Below, one piece after another: positions 35,201 to 43,335 of a DNA stretch of 64,000 nucleotides (position 1 is the stretch's first letter; each line of letters opens with the position of its first letter). Made by a program: the position numbers and the translations under genes. Source of the stretch: an uncultured Oscillospiraceae bacterium (GTDB lineage Bacteria; Bacillota; Clostridia; Oscillospirales; Oscillospiraceae); contig CAJOEH010000015.1 in the NCBI GenBank assembly GCA_905233385.1, positions 1 to 64,000 of the forward strand, read 5' to 3'. Below the pieces are notes generated by a model. It ran no database searches, was not told the DNA's origin, and worked only from the letters and a program-made list of their open reading frames with translations.

Positions 35201-38200
35201 CAGTCCGGTATGGTCGTGATCGCGACCGGCGACAGCTCGTCGCACGACTGCGGCAACGCGGGCGGCTACGTCGGCAGCGCGCACGGCGCGCAGATCTGGG
35301 GCGACAGCGACGAGAGCGACAACCCCTCGGACGGCTGTGATGTCATCAACCTGCGCAAGGTGCAGGGCACGCGTTACGTCGGCGGCTACGCCGGCGACGT
35401 CACTGCGGGCGCCGCGGCGGACGTTAACACCAACGCGTCCGACGGCTTCCTGCAGGGCACGCTCGACCTGCTGGTCAGCTCGCCGAGCAGCGTCGCCTCC
35501 GTGCTGAACGCCACGCTGACGACGATCCGAAATGCCTCCGTTTCCGTGGCGGACCCCGACTGGGGCTTCACGGTCGAGGGCTATAACGGCATGACCCCGA
35601 TTCGCGCGGGCGGCTTCGCCGGCTCCGTCGAAGCGGCCGTCATCGGCGACAGCGACGGCGATACGGACGTCACCGTCACCGGCCTTCGCGGCGTGGACGG
35701 CGGCGACTACGCGGGCGGCTTCTTCGGCCTCGCGGACGTCGCGGGCGTCGCCAACGTCGGCAACAACGATACCACGATCCTGCAGCTCGTGCAGGCGGGA
35801 CAGGGCAGTCTGCTCGACGCCTTTAGACCCTACTTCTACTATGCTTCCGTGACGGGCGTTGCGGAGGGCATCACCGTCCGCGCCACCACGGCGCAGCAGG
35901 AGGGCGCTCTCGAATCCGTGCGCTTCTCCGGCTGTGCGGGCGGCTTCGGCGGCGCGCTGCTGGACGGCAGCTGCAAGAACTCCTCCGTCACGAACCTCAG
36001 CAGCGTGGACGGCCTGAACTACGTCGGCGGCTTCATCGGCCACAGCGGCAAGAGCGGCGTTTTAGACGCGGACGACGTGGAACTCACCGACGACATCAAC
36101 CTGCTTGCTCTCACGGCAGGCGCGCTGGACGTCTTCGGCTCCCACATCGAGGATTGCTCCGTGACCGGCATCGCCAAGGGCTACACGGTCACGGCGGCAA
36201 GCGGCAGCGAGCCCGTTGCGGGCGGCTTCGTCGGCTACGGCGACCTCTCCAAGATCTACCGCTGCACGGCGACGAATCTGAAGCTCGTGCAGAGCGATCA
36301 GATTGCGGGCGGCTTCATCGGCAAGACCGCGATGGCGTATCTCGTCTCCGCGCAGGTGAGTTCTTCCATCGTCAACCTCGTGCTGTACGTTGTCAACGCC
36401 CTCATTCGCATGCTCTATCTCGACGAGATCGAGAACATTAATCTGGTCGACCTCAACCTCGGGATCGCCGAGGTGGCGGTCGCAAGCGACGGCGATCTGC
36501 TCCGCGTCGTACTGCTCGGCCTGCCGATCACGGTCGGCCTGGCGCAGCCGCCCCAGCAGGGCGTGTCCAACACCGCGCAGATCACGATCGGCGACTCCTA
36601 CATCGAGCTGCCCTGTGACGAAAACGGCCTGACCGGCGACGGGCAGAGCAACCTCACGGTGCACCTGTTCAAGGGCAACCGCAGCAACGTCGAAAACTGC
36701 TCCGTCACCGGCATCTCTGACGGCTACGACGTCCTCGCGGGCGGCGCCGAGCAGGATCAGGACGGCTCGTCCGCCAACGGTTACGGCGGCGGCTTCGTCG
36801 GCTACAACGACGAGGGCGTGTTCAAGAACGACACGATGCTCCTGTGCGACGTGATCCGCGGCACCGCGGAGAAGGTCGGACCGTTCAGCGGAACGACCTC
36901 CCTGCAGTCCGTCTATTCGTTCAACACCGTCGGTTCCATCGAGGGCGATAATAACAAGTATTCCATCTACCGCGACGACGCGAACGCCACGGCGGTGCAG
37001 ACCGCCGGCGGCGACACGTTCGGCACGGCGGCGCAGGATCAGACGACCGGATACAAGCGCTTCGACGTGACGCATCTGGCTGTGATCGAGACCTTCGATC
37101 AGCTCGAGGACGCCGTCCTCGTCGGCGCGGAGGACACGGATCTCAAGGCGTATGTGAGCAGCGCGGAATGCGATCTGATGCTCAACACGCCGGTCCTGCG
37201 CAATCCGCAGGGTCTTGCGACCGAAACGGCGGATATGCAGTATCCCTGCGACACGACCGTCCATCTGACCCTCAACAAGGTCTGGGACGATCTGGACAAT
37301 ATTCTGGGCACGCGCCCGTCGTCGATCGAATTCGATATCTACCAGTACACGACCGACCGCGGCAATGCGACGCTCATACAGACGGTCACGCTCTCCGCGG
37401 CGAATGACGAGAGCAAGTGGAGCAGTGCGGTCTGGCAGAAGGTCGTAGACGGCCTGCCCGCCACCGTGCCGAACAGCGATCCTCCCGTTCCGTACCACTA
37501 CTTTGTTTACGAACCCTTGCACGACGGCTACCTCATGACGGTCGACTTCGCGGATTCCGACGTTGCCGATAAGATGGAATTCAGCAGCGAAGACGGCTAC
37601 GTCGCGCGCGTCATCAATCAGGTCGTGCTCGATCAGGTCATTGTGGTGGACTACGGCCTGCCCGTGCCGATCAGCGTGACGGATTACTACCAAAGCAAAT
37701 ACGACTTCGGCAAGAACGCGCTGACCTTCAGCGGTCTTGCAGGGACCTACGCGTTGATTGACGGCAGGAACCGCAGCGCGAGCACCCTGTTTACCACCGC
37801 GGCGCAGACGCTCGAACACGGCACTGCCGCCATGACGGCGCAGACCGGCAAGCTGCTTTACACGCCCGCGAACATGCAGATGGACACCACCGACAAGGTG
37901 GCGGTCATGCTGAGCTGCACACAGGCAGACGGCAGCACCCGCTACATCTACGGCACCGTGACGATCGTCCCCGCCACCATCATGTACTACGAGGACAGCT
38001 TCATCACGTTCTCGGATGGCGACTGGCAGCCGGCGGACGGCAGCGAGGAGCAGGAAGAGGTCCAGGAGCAGGACGTCAGCGACGAGCTGGAAGAGAATCA
38101 GGCAGAGGACCGTCCCGGCAGCGACACGCTGGATACCGACAACATCTACGGTTTTGACGAAGCCTATTCCGACAGCACGACCTACAGCCTCGGCTCTGCG

Positions 38201-40339
38201 ATGATGACCGAGGTCAGCACTGCGAGCTATCTCGCGAACGGCCACTGGCCGACCGCGACCTTCACCTTCACGGGCACCGGCTTCGACCTGATCGGCGTGA
38301 CCGACAGCACAACCGGCTTCATGACCGTGCAGGTCTACTCCGGCGCGGAGGCGACGGGTACCCCCGTCAAGAACTGGGCGGTCGATACCTATTACGGCTG
38401 CGCCTGCGAGCAGCAGGGCTATGTGCGATACTACTGCCTCTATGACGGCGAACGCTGGCACGCCAGCAAGACCGTGACGGAAACCGCGGGCAGCGTCGGC
38501 ACGCAGGAGGGCGGACACGACGTCCTCAGCGAACTGCCGGAGCACCCCGTGACCGGCGACATCTGCATCCTCTATCGCCCGAACTTCGTCTGGACGGCAA
38601 GCGAGGACCGCAGCGACACGATCTATCAGATCCCGGTGATCTCCAGCGGCGACACGCTCGAGCACGGCACCTACACCGTCGTTTTGACGGCGATGTACGC
38701 CGGGTTCTTCGACCACAACGCAAGCTCCGGCAGCACCAGCTACAAGCTCTATATCGACGCCGTTCGCATCTACAAGCCGGCGCTGAACCTCGACGAGGAA
38801 TACTACACGTTGGATCACGAGGGCTGGCCGCAGTTCACTGAGCTGCGCAGACAGCTCCTGACCAATGAGGACTTCGGCATCGTCGGCGAGGATGAAGAGG
38901 GCGAGGAGCTCAGCGGCGCGGTCTATATGGACGGCCTCGGCATCGCCGGCACGATCAGCGATTACAACGAGATCGGCCCGAACAACGAGATCTATCTCGC
39001 GCCCGGGCAGGCGGTCGCGTTTGCACTGAGCTGCGACGACGCGGCGCACGTTGATCGCGTCCACCTCAGCATGAAGGTCGTCAACGAGGCCTCCGCCGAC
39101 GTGAAGCTCCTGAACGAAGACACCGAGCTTCCGCTGACGGTCACGACCGGCGCGGACTGCTACTATGACATCACGCCGATCGTCGAATGGCAGGAGGGGA
39201 ACGAGAGCGGAATCATCGTGATCTCCAATCCCGCCCTGCGCGACGACAGCACGGCGAACACCGCCATCGTGTCGATGACCAACCTCAAGGTCACCTATAC
39301 GCAGCAGCCGAGCCGCCAGCAGGCGACCCGCCTCGTGATGAACCGTCGGCTTGCCGAACGCGCGCTGGAACTGGTTGGCGCGACCGAGCTCACACCAATC
39401 GAGCTGGACGACGGCCTTGCGTTCCGCAGCGCGTCTCTGAGTCTGAACAGCGATTTCGCAGTCAACTTCTACGTGGACGCGGCGCTGCTCGAGGGCGCGG
39501 ACGACGCCTACGTCCTTTGCTCCAAGGCGCTCTATGACGCGAACGGCAACGTGACCGGGCAGGAGACGCTCAAGCTGCGCGGCACGACGCTCGAAGACAG
39601 CGTGATCTTCACCTTCCGGAACGTCTCCGCGAAGGAGATGGGCAGCGAACTGACCGCCACGCTCTACGTGGTCAGAAACGGCGAGACTTCCGCGAGCGAG
39701 CCGCTGACCTACAGCGTCCGGCGCTACGCGCTGAACATGCTGGCGCGGACGGACGACGATACGTTCAAGACGCTGCTCGTGGATATGCTGAACTACGGCG
39801 CGCTCGCGCAGGAGTACTTCGATTACAACGCCGCCAACCCGGTCAACGCCGCGCTGACGGCAGCGCAGCAGGCTTACGGCACCACCGCGACGCCGGAACT
39901 GCGCTCCTATAAGGAACGCATCGAAAACGAGAACTGCCCGATCCGCATCGCCTCCTGTACGCTGGAACTGCGTGAACGGGTCACGATCCTCTACACCTTC
40001 GACCTTTCGGGCTACGAAGGCGAGATCGGAGATCTGCAGTTTGCGATCGCATGGCAGGAAGCGGACGGCACGGTTTACGGCGCCGCGGTCGACGGCGCGG
40101 ACTTCGAGCGCAGCGGCGACAGATGCACGGTCCGATTCGACGGCCTGAACGCCGCCCAGATGCGCACGGTCTGCACCGCGGAACTCCGCGAGAACGGCGT
40201 CTGCGTCAGCGATACCGTCCGCTACAGCGTCGAGACCTACGCCGCCTCCAAATCCTCCGACAGCGACGCGACACTGCGCGCTCTGACGGTCGCCATGATG
40301 CGCTACGGCGACGCGACCGCGGCATTCTGCATGAAATGA
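29261..40339 (+). CDS. Giant 3692-residue repeat surface protein
   Basis: GTG start 9 bases after TAGGAGG. An N-terminal signal peptide (MIALILTLVLALSLL, cleavage after ASA) is followed by a Glu/Ala/Pro-rich stretch. Residues ~110-2500 are many irregular units containing GGF(V/A/I)G or GGYVG, with alternating VTA and C-x-V-T-G text, predicted as a long beta-helix of the GLUG type. Residues ~826-905 resemble an InlB B-repeat, followed by a non-repeat insert to ~1090. A Cna-B domain lies at ~2660-2780 and another beta-sandwich at ~2970-3150. The C-terminus (~3385-3510 and ~3565-3692) has two copies of the domain that also ends the protein at 1-4314. There is no LPxTG or SLH. Probable adhesin. 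Confidence 0.88.
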   Translation: MKKTNWKRMIALILTLVLALSLLTPAASAVSERNTVFTEDETSVEDASAEISELLEAAQNAALAEEEASEEAPAEPAETEAEPAQTEEPEERRAGTRAGTAANEGRAYAGQVFLTVDGTDFILIGTKQQLAALDYYPTRLTGNNADALTEAQRYDVTGPIWCVTETKASNNAAWTESDVSLVYPGDADLTGAYANYHLYGEKGFIWDGTGNPTSGPQLGHTDVTGTGTYTDLLGVSHSYDNERKTYYGGTLTAIDRSITSYDYGKYSPRNNYVVFRSFSIEDLDWEPLMFYGLMYGALGSELDITLEAAVREMRASEDYLDYTDDVPQPTISDVTVNTPSGDLDADQYVGVGFFASVTSARPGTDSGLQHVKAEVRNLALDGVRITNNYTGIGVDQTVVNWLTSGLGTGVGMLLDGLLKLLTGKNTNFADSLNDLLNARAEDPTNLATGGFVGRVYALVLIENCDVSDVQVTGAGSYTGGFVGYSTGETQYDFVSNAAGALLNLLTTVLNVIPGLGLGDLISIVRNVLPLNMLIPVDYLNPHIEDCDVTDLSGNIGPASQTWTFNGDTVDATCNGGFMGAKIATVLINCGVHDSTYTVNAKEFGGGFAGLARDAVIQELLTDLGVNLGVMQTLLEHLMESNIDLQSVQVRCVITGSNVSVRGENYLGGFNGAMANAYCVNNEMNCSGKTLSVVGTGDCVGGFAGIAPLGWAMSLGQDEAVGNTSLLSTLKNVVTSLLSSYGDELLSLLGVGQSEILGLQFDYTEAEVNGSHVGDEATVEGHDYVGGLVGKADALIMTGTNGANLSKMTYFQNGDLTIWDIFPDMPKNSSFTVTYHEKSGTTASVTVTANDNYTITLPSRSDDGDYHFEGWITTHVDHSTAKPSNILQAGDTYVVTHDITFNALYSKEGDTAYEIVTRTPDNWETDYENYIITYGRDEATMAVLTGLSDNSNYESASSGGAKTVNQIRVADGADKFTFNGGVITNVPDAYLYAANQVAGTSDYYFGNIGSGTYLRRFLSGTTYRLYANSNRLVAGTQWHPSITNELNVLFESDLAGGSNKHIAYNTDGYFFMGTEANASANQLYIWGKTKLPTTYTTVDVGVEMPDSDLTITLDNSVVGRFAQIHVNGLRLVNGHEFVGGIAGLAGTANVSGLLNDTIGVGDFKKFEFNDIIVVGGTDYGDDSGNDGLKVWGRKPNVGNETGAGYYIGGGFGLAMGGDLLRIDLSRLNMVEGVNCVGGFAGCVGPGELLGTGGLNLQLLGLSLLNANNLLSVGQGLETQVQHVNVTGIPDGFTVEATGANASGENRVYCAGGFFGRSNSTNADDCHVDNLYWVKANTTDGRAGGFIGVSEVGGLASMDDSEGTQISALVDAGNLLNAVGYLIPEYTNVDTTYVDGGYVEAGWAGGFAADFQSGTVDNLSKDPLSQNQDPETKVNPDWFAVYNIDRVVGTRYAGGFGAKVYSGALADAGGGISILGDIDGLNIGAANLLGLINAYIPVIKYAGVRSDNGFTVTAMGIDPQDSCSGSAGGFIGYASGAQVTRSDVTVLKHTAMTPPADLDGMDGSSYFGENSHYAVSAGRYGGGYVGFMDIGSSASLGKGLTVLGNAINLTNVLDALNVVISTIEHSDVHGQAGGFSVLANGTVTSGLVGNAGGFAGLVKGGHIQDSNSFNFNYIIGQIAAGGYVGELTPGSLADAIGNTSVLTGLVSTSGSLLSLAKDFVPSIRNSVTTCIPCGGAVRAQAASDTQVQRGMAGGYAGHNNGGQIWGNGPQSECAAIRILSVFGYEYAGGYTGLMDCADTADTGSLSLLWGLVNANNLLGALSIVYPTEENTATYGPLAGLDYQTWNMWIRYVGQYGGYSGQLHAVADQEELDEILDDYIYGYTVTAGRPDFGLGALVSVGGCAGGYVGAMRSGTITNGQAYDIKKVTGMRAAGGFAGEMVTGAAANLGSVDLLGMNLDLGMLVRDALDVFVPCVKTSSAHGYQSGMVVIATGDSSSHDCGNAGGYVGSAHGAQIWGDSDESDNPSDGCDVINLRKVQGTRYVGGYAGDVTAGAAADVNTNASDGFLQGTLDLLVSSPSSVASVLNATLTTIRNASVSVADPDWGFTVEGYNGMTPIRAGGFAGSVEAAVIGDSDGDTDVTVTGLRGVDGGDYAGGFFGLADVAGVANVGNNDTTILQLVQAGQGSLLDAFRPYFYYASVTGVAEGITVRATTAQQEGALESVRFSGCAGGFGGALLDGSCKNSSVTNLSSVDGLNYVGGFIGHSGKSGVLDADDVELTDDINLLALTAGALDVFGSHIEDCSVTGIAKGYTVTAASGSEPVAGGFVGYGDLSKIYRCTATNLKLVQSDQIAGGFIGKTAMAYLVSAQVSSSIVNLVLYVVNALIRMLYLDEIENINLVDLNLGIAEVAVASDGDLLRVVLLGLPITVGLAQPPQQGVSNTAQITIGDSYIELPCDENGLTGDGQSNLTVHLFKGNRSNVENCSVTGISDGYDVLAGGAEQDQDGSSANGYGGGFVGYNDEGVFKNDTMLLCDVIRGTAEKVGPFSGTTSLQSVYSFNTVGSIEGDNNKYSIYRDDANATAVQTAGGDTFGTAAQDQTTGYKRFDVTHLAVIETFDQLEDAVLVGAEDTDLKAYVSSAECDLMLNTPVLRNPQGLATETADMQYPCDTTVHLTLNKVWDDLDNILGTRPSSIEFDIYQYTTDRGNATLIQTVTLSAANDESKWSSAVWQKVVDGLPATVPNSDPPVPYHYFVYEPLHDGYLMTVDFADSDVADKMEFSSEDGYVARVINQVVLDQVIVVDYGLPVPISVTDYYQSKYDFGKNALTFSGLAGTYALIDGRNRSASTLFTTAAQTLEHGTAAMTAQTGKLLYTPANMQMDTTDKVAVMLSCTQADGSTRYIYGTVTIVPATIMYYEDSFITFSDGDWQPADGSEEQEEVQEQDVSDELEENQAEDRPGSDTLDTDNIYGFDEAYSDSTTYSLGSAMMTEVSTASYLANGHWPTATFTFTGTGFDLIGVTDSTTGFMTVQVYSGAEATGTPVKNWAVDTYYGCACEQQGYVRYYCLYDGERWHASKTVTETAGSVGTQEGGHDVLSELPEHPVTGDICILYRPNFVWTASEDRSDTIYQIPVISSGDTLEHGTYTVVLTAMYAGFFDHNASSGSTSYKLYIDAVRIYKPALNLDEEYYTLDHEGWPQFTELRRQLLTNEDFGIVGEDEEGEELSGAVYMDGLGIAGTISDYNEIGPNNEIYLAPGQAVAFALSCDDAAHVDRVHLSMKVVNEASADVKLLNEDTELPLTVTTGADCYYDITPIVEWQEGNESGIIVISNPALRDDSTANTAIVSMTNLKVTYTQQPSRQQATRLVMNRRLAERALELVGATELTPIELDDGLAFRSASLSLNSDFAVNFYVDAALLEGADDAYVLCSKALYDANGNVTGQETLKLRGTTLEDSVIFTFRNVSAKEMGSELTATLYVVRNGETSASEPLTYSVRRYALNMLARTDDDTFKTLLVDMLNYGALAQEYFDYNAANPVNAALTAAQQAYGTTATPELRSYKERIENENCPIRIASCTLELRERVTILYTFDLSGYEGEIGDLQFAIAWQEADGTVYGAAVDGADFERSGDRCTVRFDGLNAAQMRTVCTAELRENGVCVSDTVRYSVETYAASKSSDSDATLRALTVAMMRYGDATAAFCMK

Positions 40340-40353
40340 AAGGCAGGGAGACA

Positions 40354-40599
40354 ATGAAAAAGGTATACAGCGCTCCCGATCTCTATTACGAGAGCTTTCA
40401 GCTTGCGCAGAACATCTCGGCGGGCTGCGAGGGCATCGCAAACTTCGACGGCAACGGGTGCTCGATCGACGTGAATGACATCGGCGTGAGCCTCAACATC
40501 TACGCACAGCCCGGTATTTGCGTATTCACCGGCCCGGGCTTTGAGGACCGCATCTGCTATCACGCGCCTTCCGAAATGAACAACGCGTTTTCCTCATAA
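40354..40599 (+). CDS. Small Cys-containing peptide, possible RiPP-like precursor
   Basis: The 81-residue product starts MKKVYSAPDLYYESFQLAQN, a leader-like opening seen in many short unnamed Clostridia peptides, followed by a C-terminal part with four Cys (25, 36, 56, 68), several Gly, and FTGPGFEDRICYH. There is no signal peptide. It begins 14 bases after the giant gene stop behind a weak GCAGGGAG site, so it is probably cotranscribed with it, and an HPr-kinase-like ATPase gene follows. Modified-peptide precursor is a hypothesis; no radical SAM or cyclodehydratase gene is in the window. Confidence 0.6.
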   Translation: MKKVYSAPDLYYESFQLAQNISAGCEGIANFDGNGCSIDVNDIGVSLNIYAQPGICVFTGPGFEDRICYHAPSEMNNAFSS

Positions 40600-40603
40600 T
40601 CAC

Positions 40604-40642
40604 GCAAAACGGAGCGAACCTTCGGGATCGCTCCGCTTTTGC
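40604..40642 (+). terminator. Intrinsic terminator after the peptide gene
   Basis: 14-base stem with one bulged C and a loop of about 10 bases; TTTT lies inside the right arm. Confidence 0.75.
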
Positions 40643-40660
40643 GCCTGTCGCTGAAAAGAA

Positions 40661-40689
40661 TTGAACTCGGCTGAGTTTTGTGATATATT
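40661..40689 (+). promoter_or_regulatory. Promoter of the HPrK-like ATPase gene
   Basis: TTGAAC at 40661 and TATATT at 40684 with a 17-base spacer, about 47 bases before the start codon. Confidence 0.7.
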
Positions 40690-40735
40690 CATGATTGAGA
40701 TTACCGATCGGCTGAACGGCATTTCGGAGGTTGAT

Positions 40736-41602
40736 ATGGAGCTTGTGACCCGTCGGTACTGCATCGGCGATCTGCGCTTCTGCGTGGTCGCGCCGCCGTA
40801 CCCGGAACAACCGAATATGACGGCTTTCCGTGTGGAAGACGGCAGTCCGGACGATCCCTGCCTGCGCATTACGCCCGGCGAACCGCTCGAAGAGACGGAT
40901 CTGCCCTGTGTGTCCAGAACGAGCTTCGAGGCGCAGTATCGGCGCGGGGCCGAGCGCGTCCGCCTTTTTTTCCGCGAAGACAAAAAAGAGGGATTGCTGC
41001 TGCGCGCGGAGGACCGTCCGAACGGCGATTGCGACGCCGTTTTGGCGGAGGACGCGCTTTCCAGCCTCGGAGGCAAACTGATCCTGTTGCTGATGGAGAT
41101 CCCGCAGCGGCTCCTGAAACGCGGCGGCGTCTTCCTGCATGCCTCCATGATCGAGGTCGACGGCCGCGCGATCCTCTTCACCGCCAAAAAGCAGACCGGG
41201 AAATCCACGCAGGCGGAACTGTGGCGCGTCCACCGCGGCGCGCGTATCCTGAACGGCGACCGCGCCCTTTTGCAGCGCAAAAACGGCCTATGGCACGCGA
41301 TGGGCTCGCCCTATTGCGGCACCTCGGACTATTGCGAAAAGGCGGAACTCCCGCTTGCCGCCGTGGTGCAGCTCTCGCAGGCGAAGGAAAACCGTGTCTC
41401 CCGCCTGACAGCGAAAGAGGCGGTCGCGGCCTTCCTCGAAGGCAGCGCCTACGACCCGTCCGACGCGCAGCAGACCGCTGCGGTGATGGATCTCGCGCTG
41501 TCCATCTTTGCGGAAACGCCCTTCTATCATCTGGCCTGTTTGCCGGATGAGACAGCGGTCGCGTGCCTTGCGAAAGCCCTGCGGCACGACGGCGACGAGT
41601 AA
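40736..41602 (+). CDS. HPr kinase/PEPCK-fold ATPase
   Basis: Start set at ATG 40736, five bases after TCGGAGG; a longer frame opens inside the promoter. The 288-residue protein has a ~120-residue N-terminal domain, then a P-loop ATPase core like the HPr kinase C-terminal domain: GVFLHASMIEVDGRAILFTA, P-loop TAKKQTGKST (first Gly replaced), and ILNGDRALL with the metal-binding Asp. True HPr kinase has a different N-terminal domain and signature. Similar ATPases occur in natural-product peptide loci with unknown roles. It may act on the small peptide at 40354, whose gene ends 136 bases upstream. Confidence 0.75.
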   Translation: MELVTRRYCIGDLRFCVVAPPYPEQPNMTAFRVEDGSPDDPCLRITPGEPLEETDLPCVSRTSFEAQYRRGAERVRLFFREDKKEGLLLRAEDRPNGDCDAVLAEDALSSLGGKLILLLMEIPQRLLKRGGVFLHASMIEVDGRAILFTAKKQTGKSTQAELWRVHRGARILNGDRALLQRKNGLWHAMGSPYCGTSDYCEKAELPLAAVVQLSQAKENRVSRLTAKEAVAAFLEGSAYDPSDAQQTAAVMDLALSIFAETPFYHLACLPDETAVACLAKALRHDGDE

Positions 41603-41603
41603 A

Positions 41604-41640
41604 AAAACGCCCTTGCGAACAAGGTTCGCAAGGGCGTTTT
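41604..41640. terminator. Bidirectional terminator between convergent genes
   Basis: Perfect 17-base stem with AAG loop, A-run on the left and T-run on the right, between the ATPase gene and the minus-strand DUF1846 gene. Confidence 0.92.
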
Positions 41641-41650
41641 TGTGGTATCA

Positions 41651-43144
41651 TCAGTTGTTGTTATGATACAGACTGCTGCTCTGATAGCGCGGGCTTTCCG
41701 TCAGATGCATCCCGAGACGCTTAAAGACCGAAGCGTCCGCGTCGGGCACGATGACGGAACTGTGCGCCTCGCAGTTTCGCAGCGCGGGGATCTGCTCGAG
41801 CGCCATGGCGGCGTATTCGTCTTCCGACGCGGAGATCGCGAGCGCGATCAGGATCTCGCCGCAGCGCAGACGCGCGTTCTCACTGCGGAGGAAGTCGGCT
41901 TTCATGCGCTGGATCGGCTCGATTGCGCTGCGGGCGATCAGATGCCGCTTGGGGTCGATGCCCGCCAGCTTCTTCAGCGCGTTCAGGATCGCCGCCGACA
42001 GCGGCTCCATCAGTTCGGAGGTCTTGCCGCCGATCAGCGTGCCGTCCGACAGCTCGATGGCAGCCGCCGGCGCGTTCCTCTCGTCGGCCAGCGCGTTTGC
42101 CGCCGCGATGCAGGGGCGGATGGCGTCGGTGATCCCGGCCTGCTTCATGAGAAGCTCCAGACGGAAGACCTCGCGTTCCGTGCCCGTGCCTTTGCGGTGG
42201 GCGCAGGCCGCGCCGTAATAGCGCCGCACGATCTCCTGCAGCGCTGCCTCCGAGACGGCTTGCTCATTTACGATGCAGTCCGCGATCGTGTTGACGCCCA
42301 TGTCCGTCGGCGAGCGGTAAGGGCTGCTGCCGAACAGACCGGTAAAGATCGCCTGGAGGACAGGGAAGACCTCCACGTCGCGGTTGTAGTTCACGGCAGT
42401 CACGCCGTAGGCCTGCAGGTGGAAGGGGTCGATCATATTCACGTCGTCCAGATCCGCCGTGGCGGCCTCGTAGGCCAGATTGACCGGGTGCTTGAGCGGC
42501 AGATTCCAGACCGGGAAGGTCTCGAATTTGGCGTAGCCCGCGTGGACGCCGCGCTTCTGCTCGTGATAGAGCTGAGAGAGGCAGGTCGCCATCTTGCCGG
42601 ACCCGGGGCCGGGCGCGGTCACGACGACCAGCGGTCGCTCGGTGATGATGTCGTCGTTCTTTCCGAAGCCTTCGTCGGAAACGATGCGATTCACGTCGTG
42701 CGGATAGCCGGGGATCGGGTAGTGCAGATAGACCTTCATTCCGAGGGAGATCAAATGCTTGCGGAACAGATCGGCAGCAGCCTGCCCGGCGTAGCGCGTG
42801 ATGACGACGCTGCCGACGTAAAGGCCCTCCTGCCGGAACTGGTCGATCAGGCGGAGCACGTCTTCGTCATAGGTGATGCCGAGGTCGCCGCGCACCTTGC
42901 TCTGCGCAATGTCGGCGGCGTTGACGGCGATCACGAGCTCGACGCTCTGGCTGAGCTCCTTGAGCATATGGATCTTGCTGTCCGGAGCGAAACCGGGCAA
43001 AACGCGCGCGGCGTGGAAGTCGTCGAAGAGCTTGCCGCCGAACTCCAGATAGAGCTTGCCGCCGAACTGCTCGATCCGTCTGCGGATCTTAGCCGACTGG
43101 ATGCGGAGATATTTTTCGTTGTCAAAGCCGATCCTGCGAGGCAC
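41651..43144 (-). CDS. DUF1846 family protein
   Basis: GTG start (43144) with AGAGGAGGAAG directly upstream on the coding strand. The 497-residue protein matches the DUF1846/UPF0371 family across its length: RIGFDNEKYLRIQSAKI, GGKLYLEFGGKLFDDFHA, VTAPGPGSGKMATCLSQLYH (a P-loop-like segment) and SPTDMGVNTIADCI. The family is widespread in Firmicutes, is probably a nucleotide- or metabolite-processing enzyme, and has no established reaction that I can assert. Monocistronic, with its own promoter and the terminator at 41604. Confidence 0.93.
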   Translation of the reverse strand: MPRRIGFDNEKYLRIQSAKIRRRIEQFGGKLYLEFGGKLFDDFHAARVLPGFAPDSKIHMLKELSQSVELVIAVNAADIAQSKVRGDLGITYDEDVLRLIDQFRQEGLYVGSVVITRYAGQAAADLFRKHLISLGMKVYLHYPIPGYPHDVNRIVSDEGFGKNDDIITERPLVVVTAPGPGSGKMATCLSQLYHEQKRGVHAGYAKFETFPVWNLPLKHPVNLAYEAATADLDDVNMIDPFHLQAYGVTAVNYNRDVEVFPVLQAIFTGLFGSSPYRSPTDMGVNTIADCIVNEQAVSEAALQEIVRRYYGAACAHRKGTGTEREVFRLELLMKQAGITDAIRPCIAAANALADERNAPAAAIELSDGTLIGGKTSELMEPLSAAILNALKKLAGIDPKRHLIARSAIEPIQRMKADFLRSENARLRCGEILIALAISASEDEYAAMALEQIPALRNCEAHSSVIVPDADASVFKRLGMHLTESPRYQSSSLYHNNN

Positions 43145-43177
43145 TTTTCTTCCTCCTCTGCAACAAAATACTGTAAA

Positions 43178-43206
43178 ATTTTACTCCGTTCCGGGCAAAG
43201 ATACAA
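43178..43206 (-). promoter_or_regulatory. Promoter of the DUF1846 gene
   Basis: On the minus strand TTGTAT (43206-43201) and TAAAAT (43183-43178) are separated by 17 bases. Confidence 0.65.
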
Positions 43207-43274
43207 GATGGTTTTTTCGACAAAACTCCTTTTGTTTTTCTCCCGCTTTTTGGCAAAAACCACAGCGTGTCGAC

Positions 43275-43306
43275 AAAGAAGGACATCCGTTCGGATGTCC
43301 TTCTTT
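43275..43306 (-). terminator. Terminator after the SLH subtilase gene
   Basis: Perfect 15-base stem with a 2-base loop, 30 bases past the minus-strand stop at 43336. Confidence 0.8.
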
Positions 43307-43335
43307 TGTGATTTCGGGGGTTGCGCGTACGTTCC

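Noticed and set aside
31169-40441. Very long minus-strand open frames (1023 and 1459 codons) inside the giant surface gene
   Set aside because: They are the antisense of a GC-rich, codon-biased gene; they lack signal peptides, ribosome-binding sites and recognisable domains, while the plus strand has all of these.
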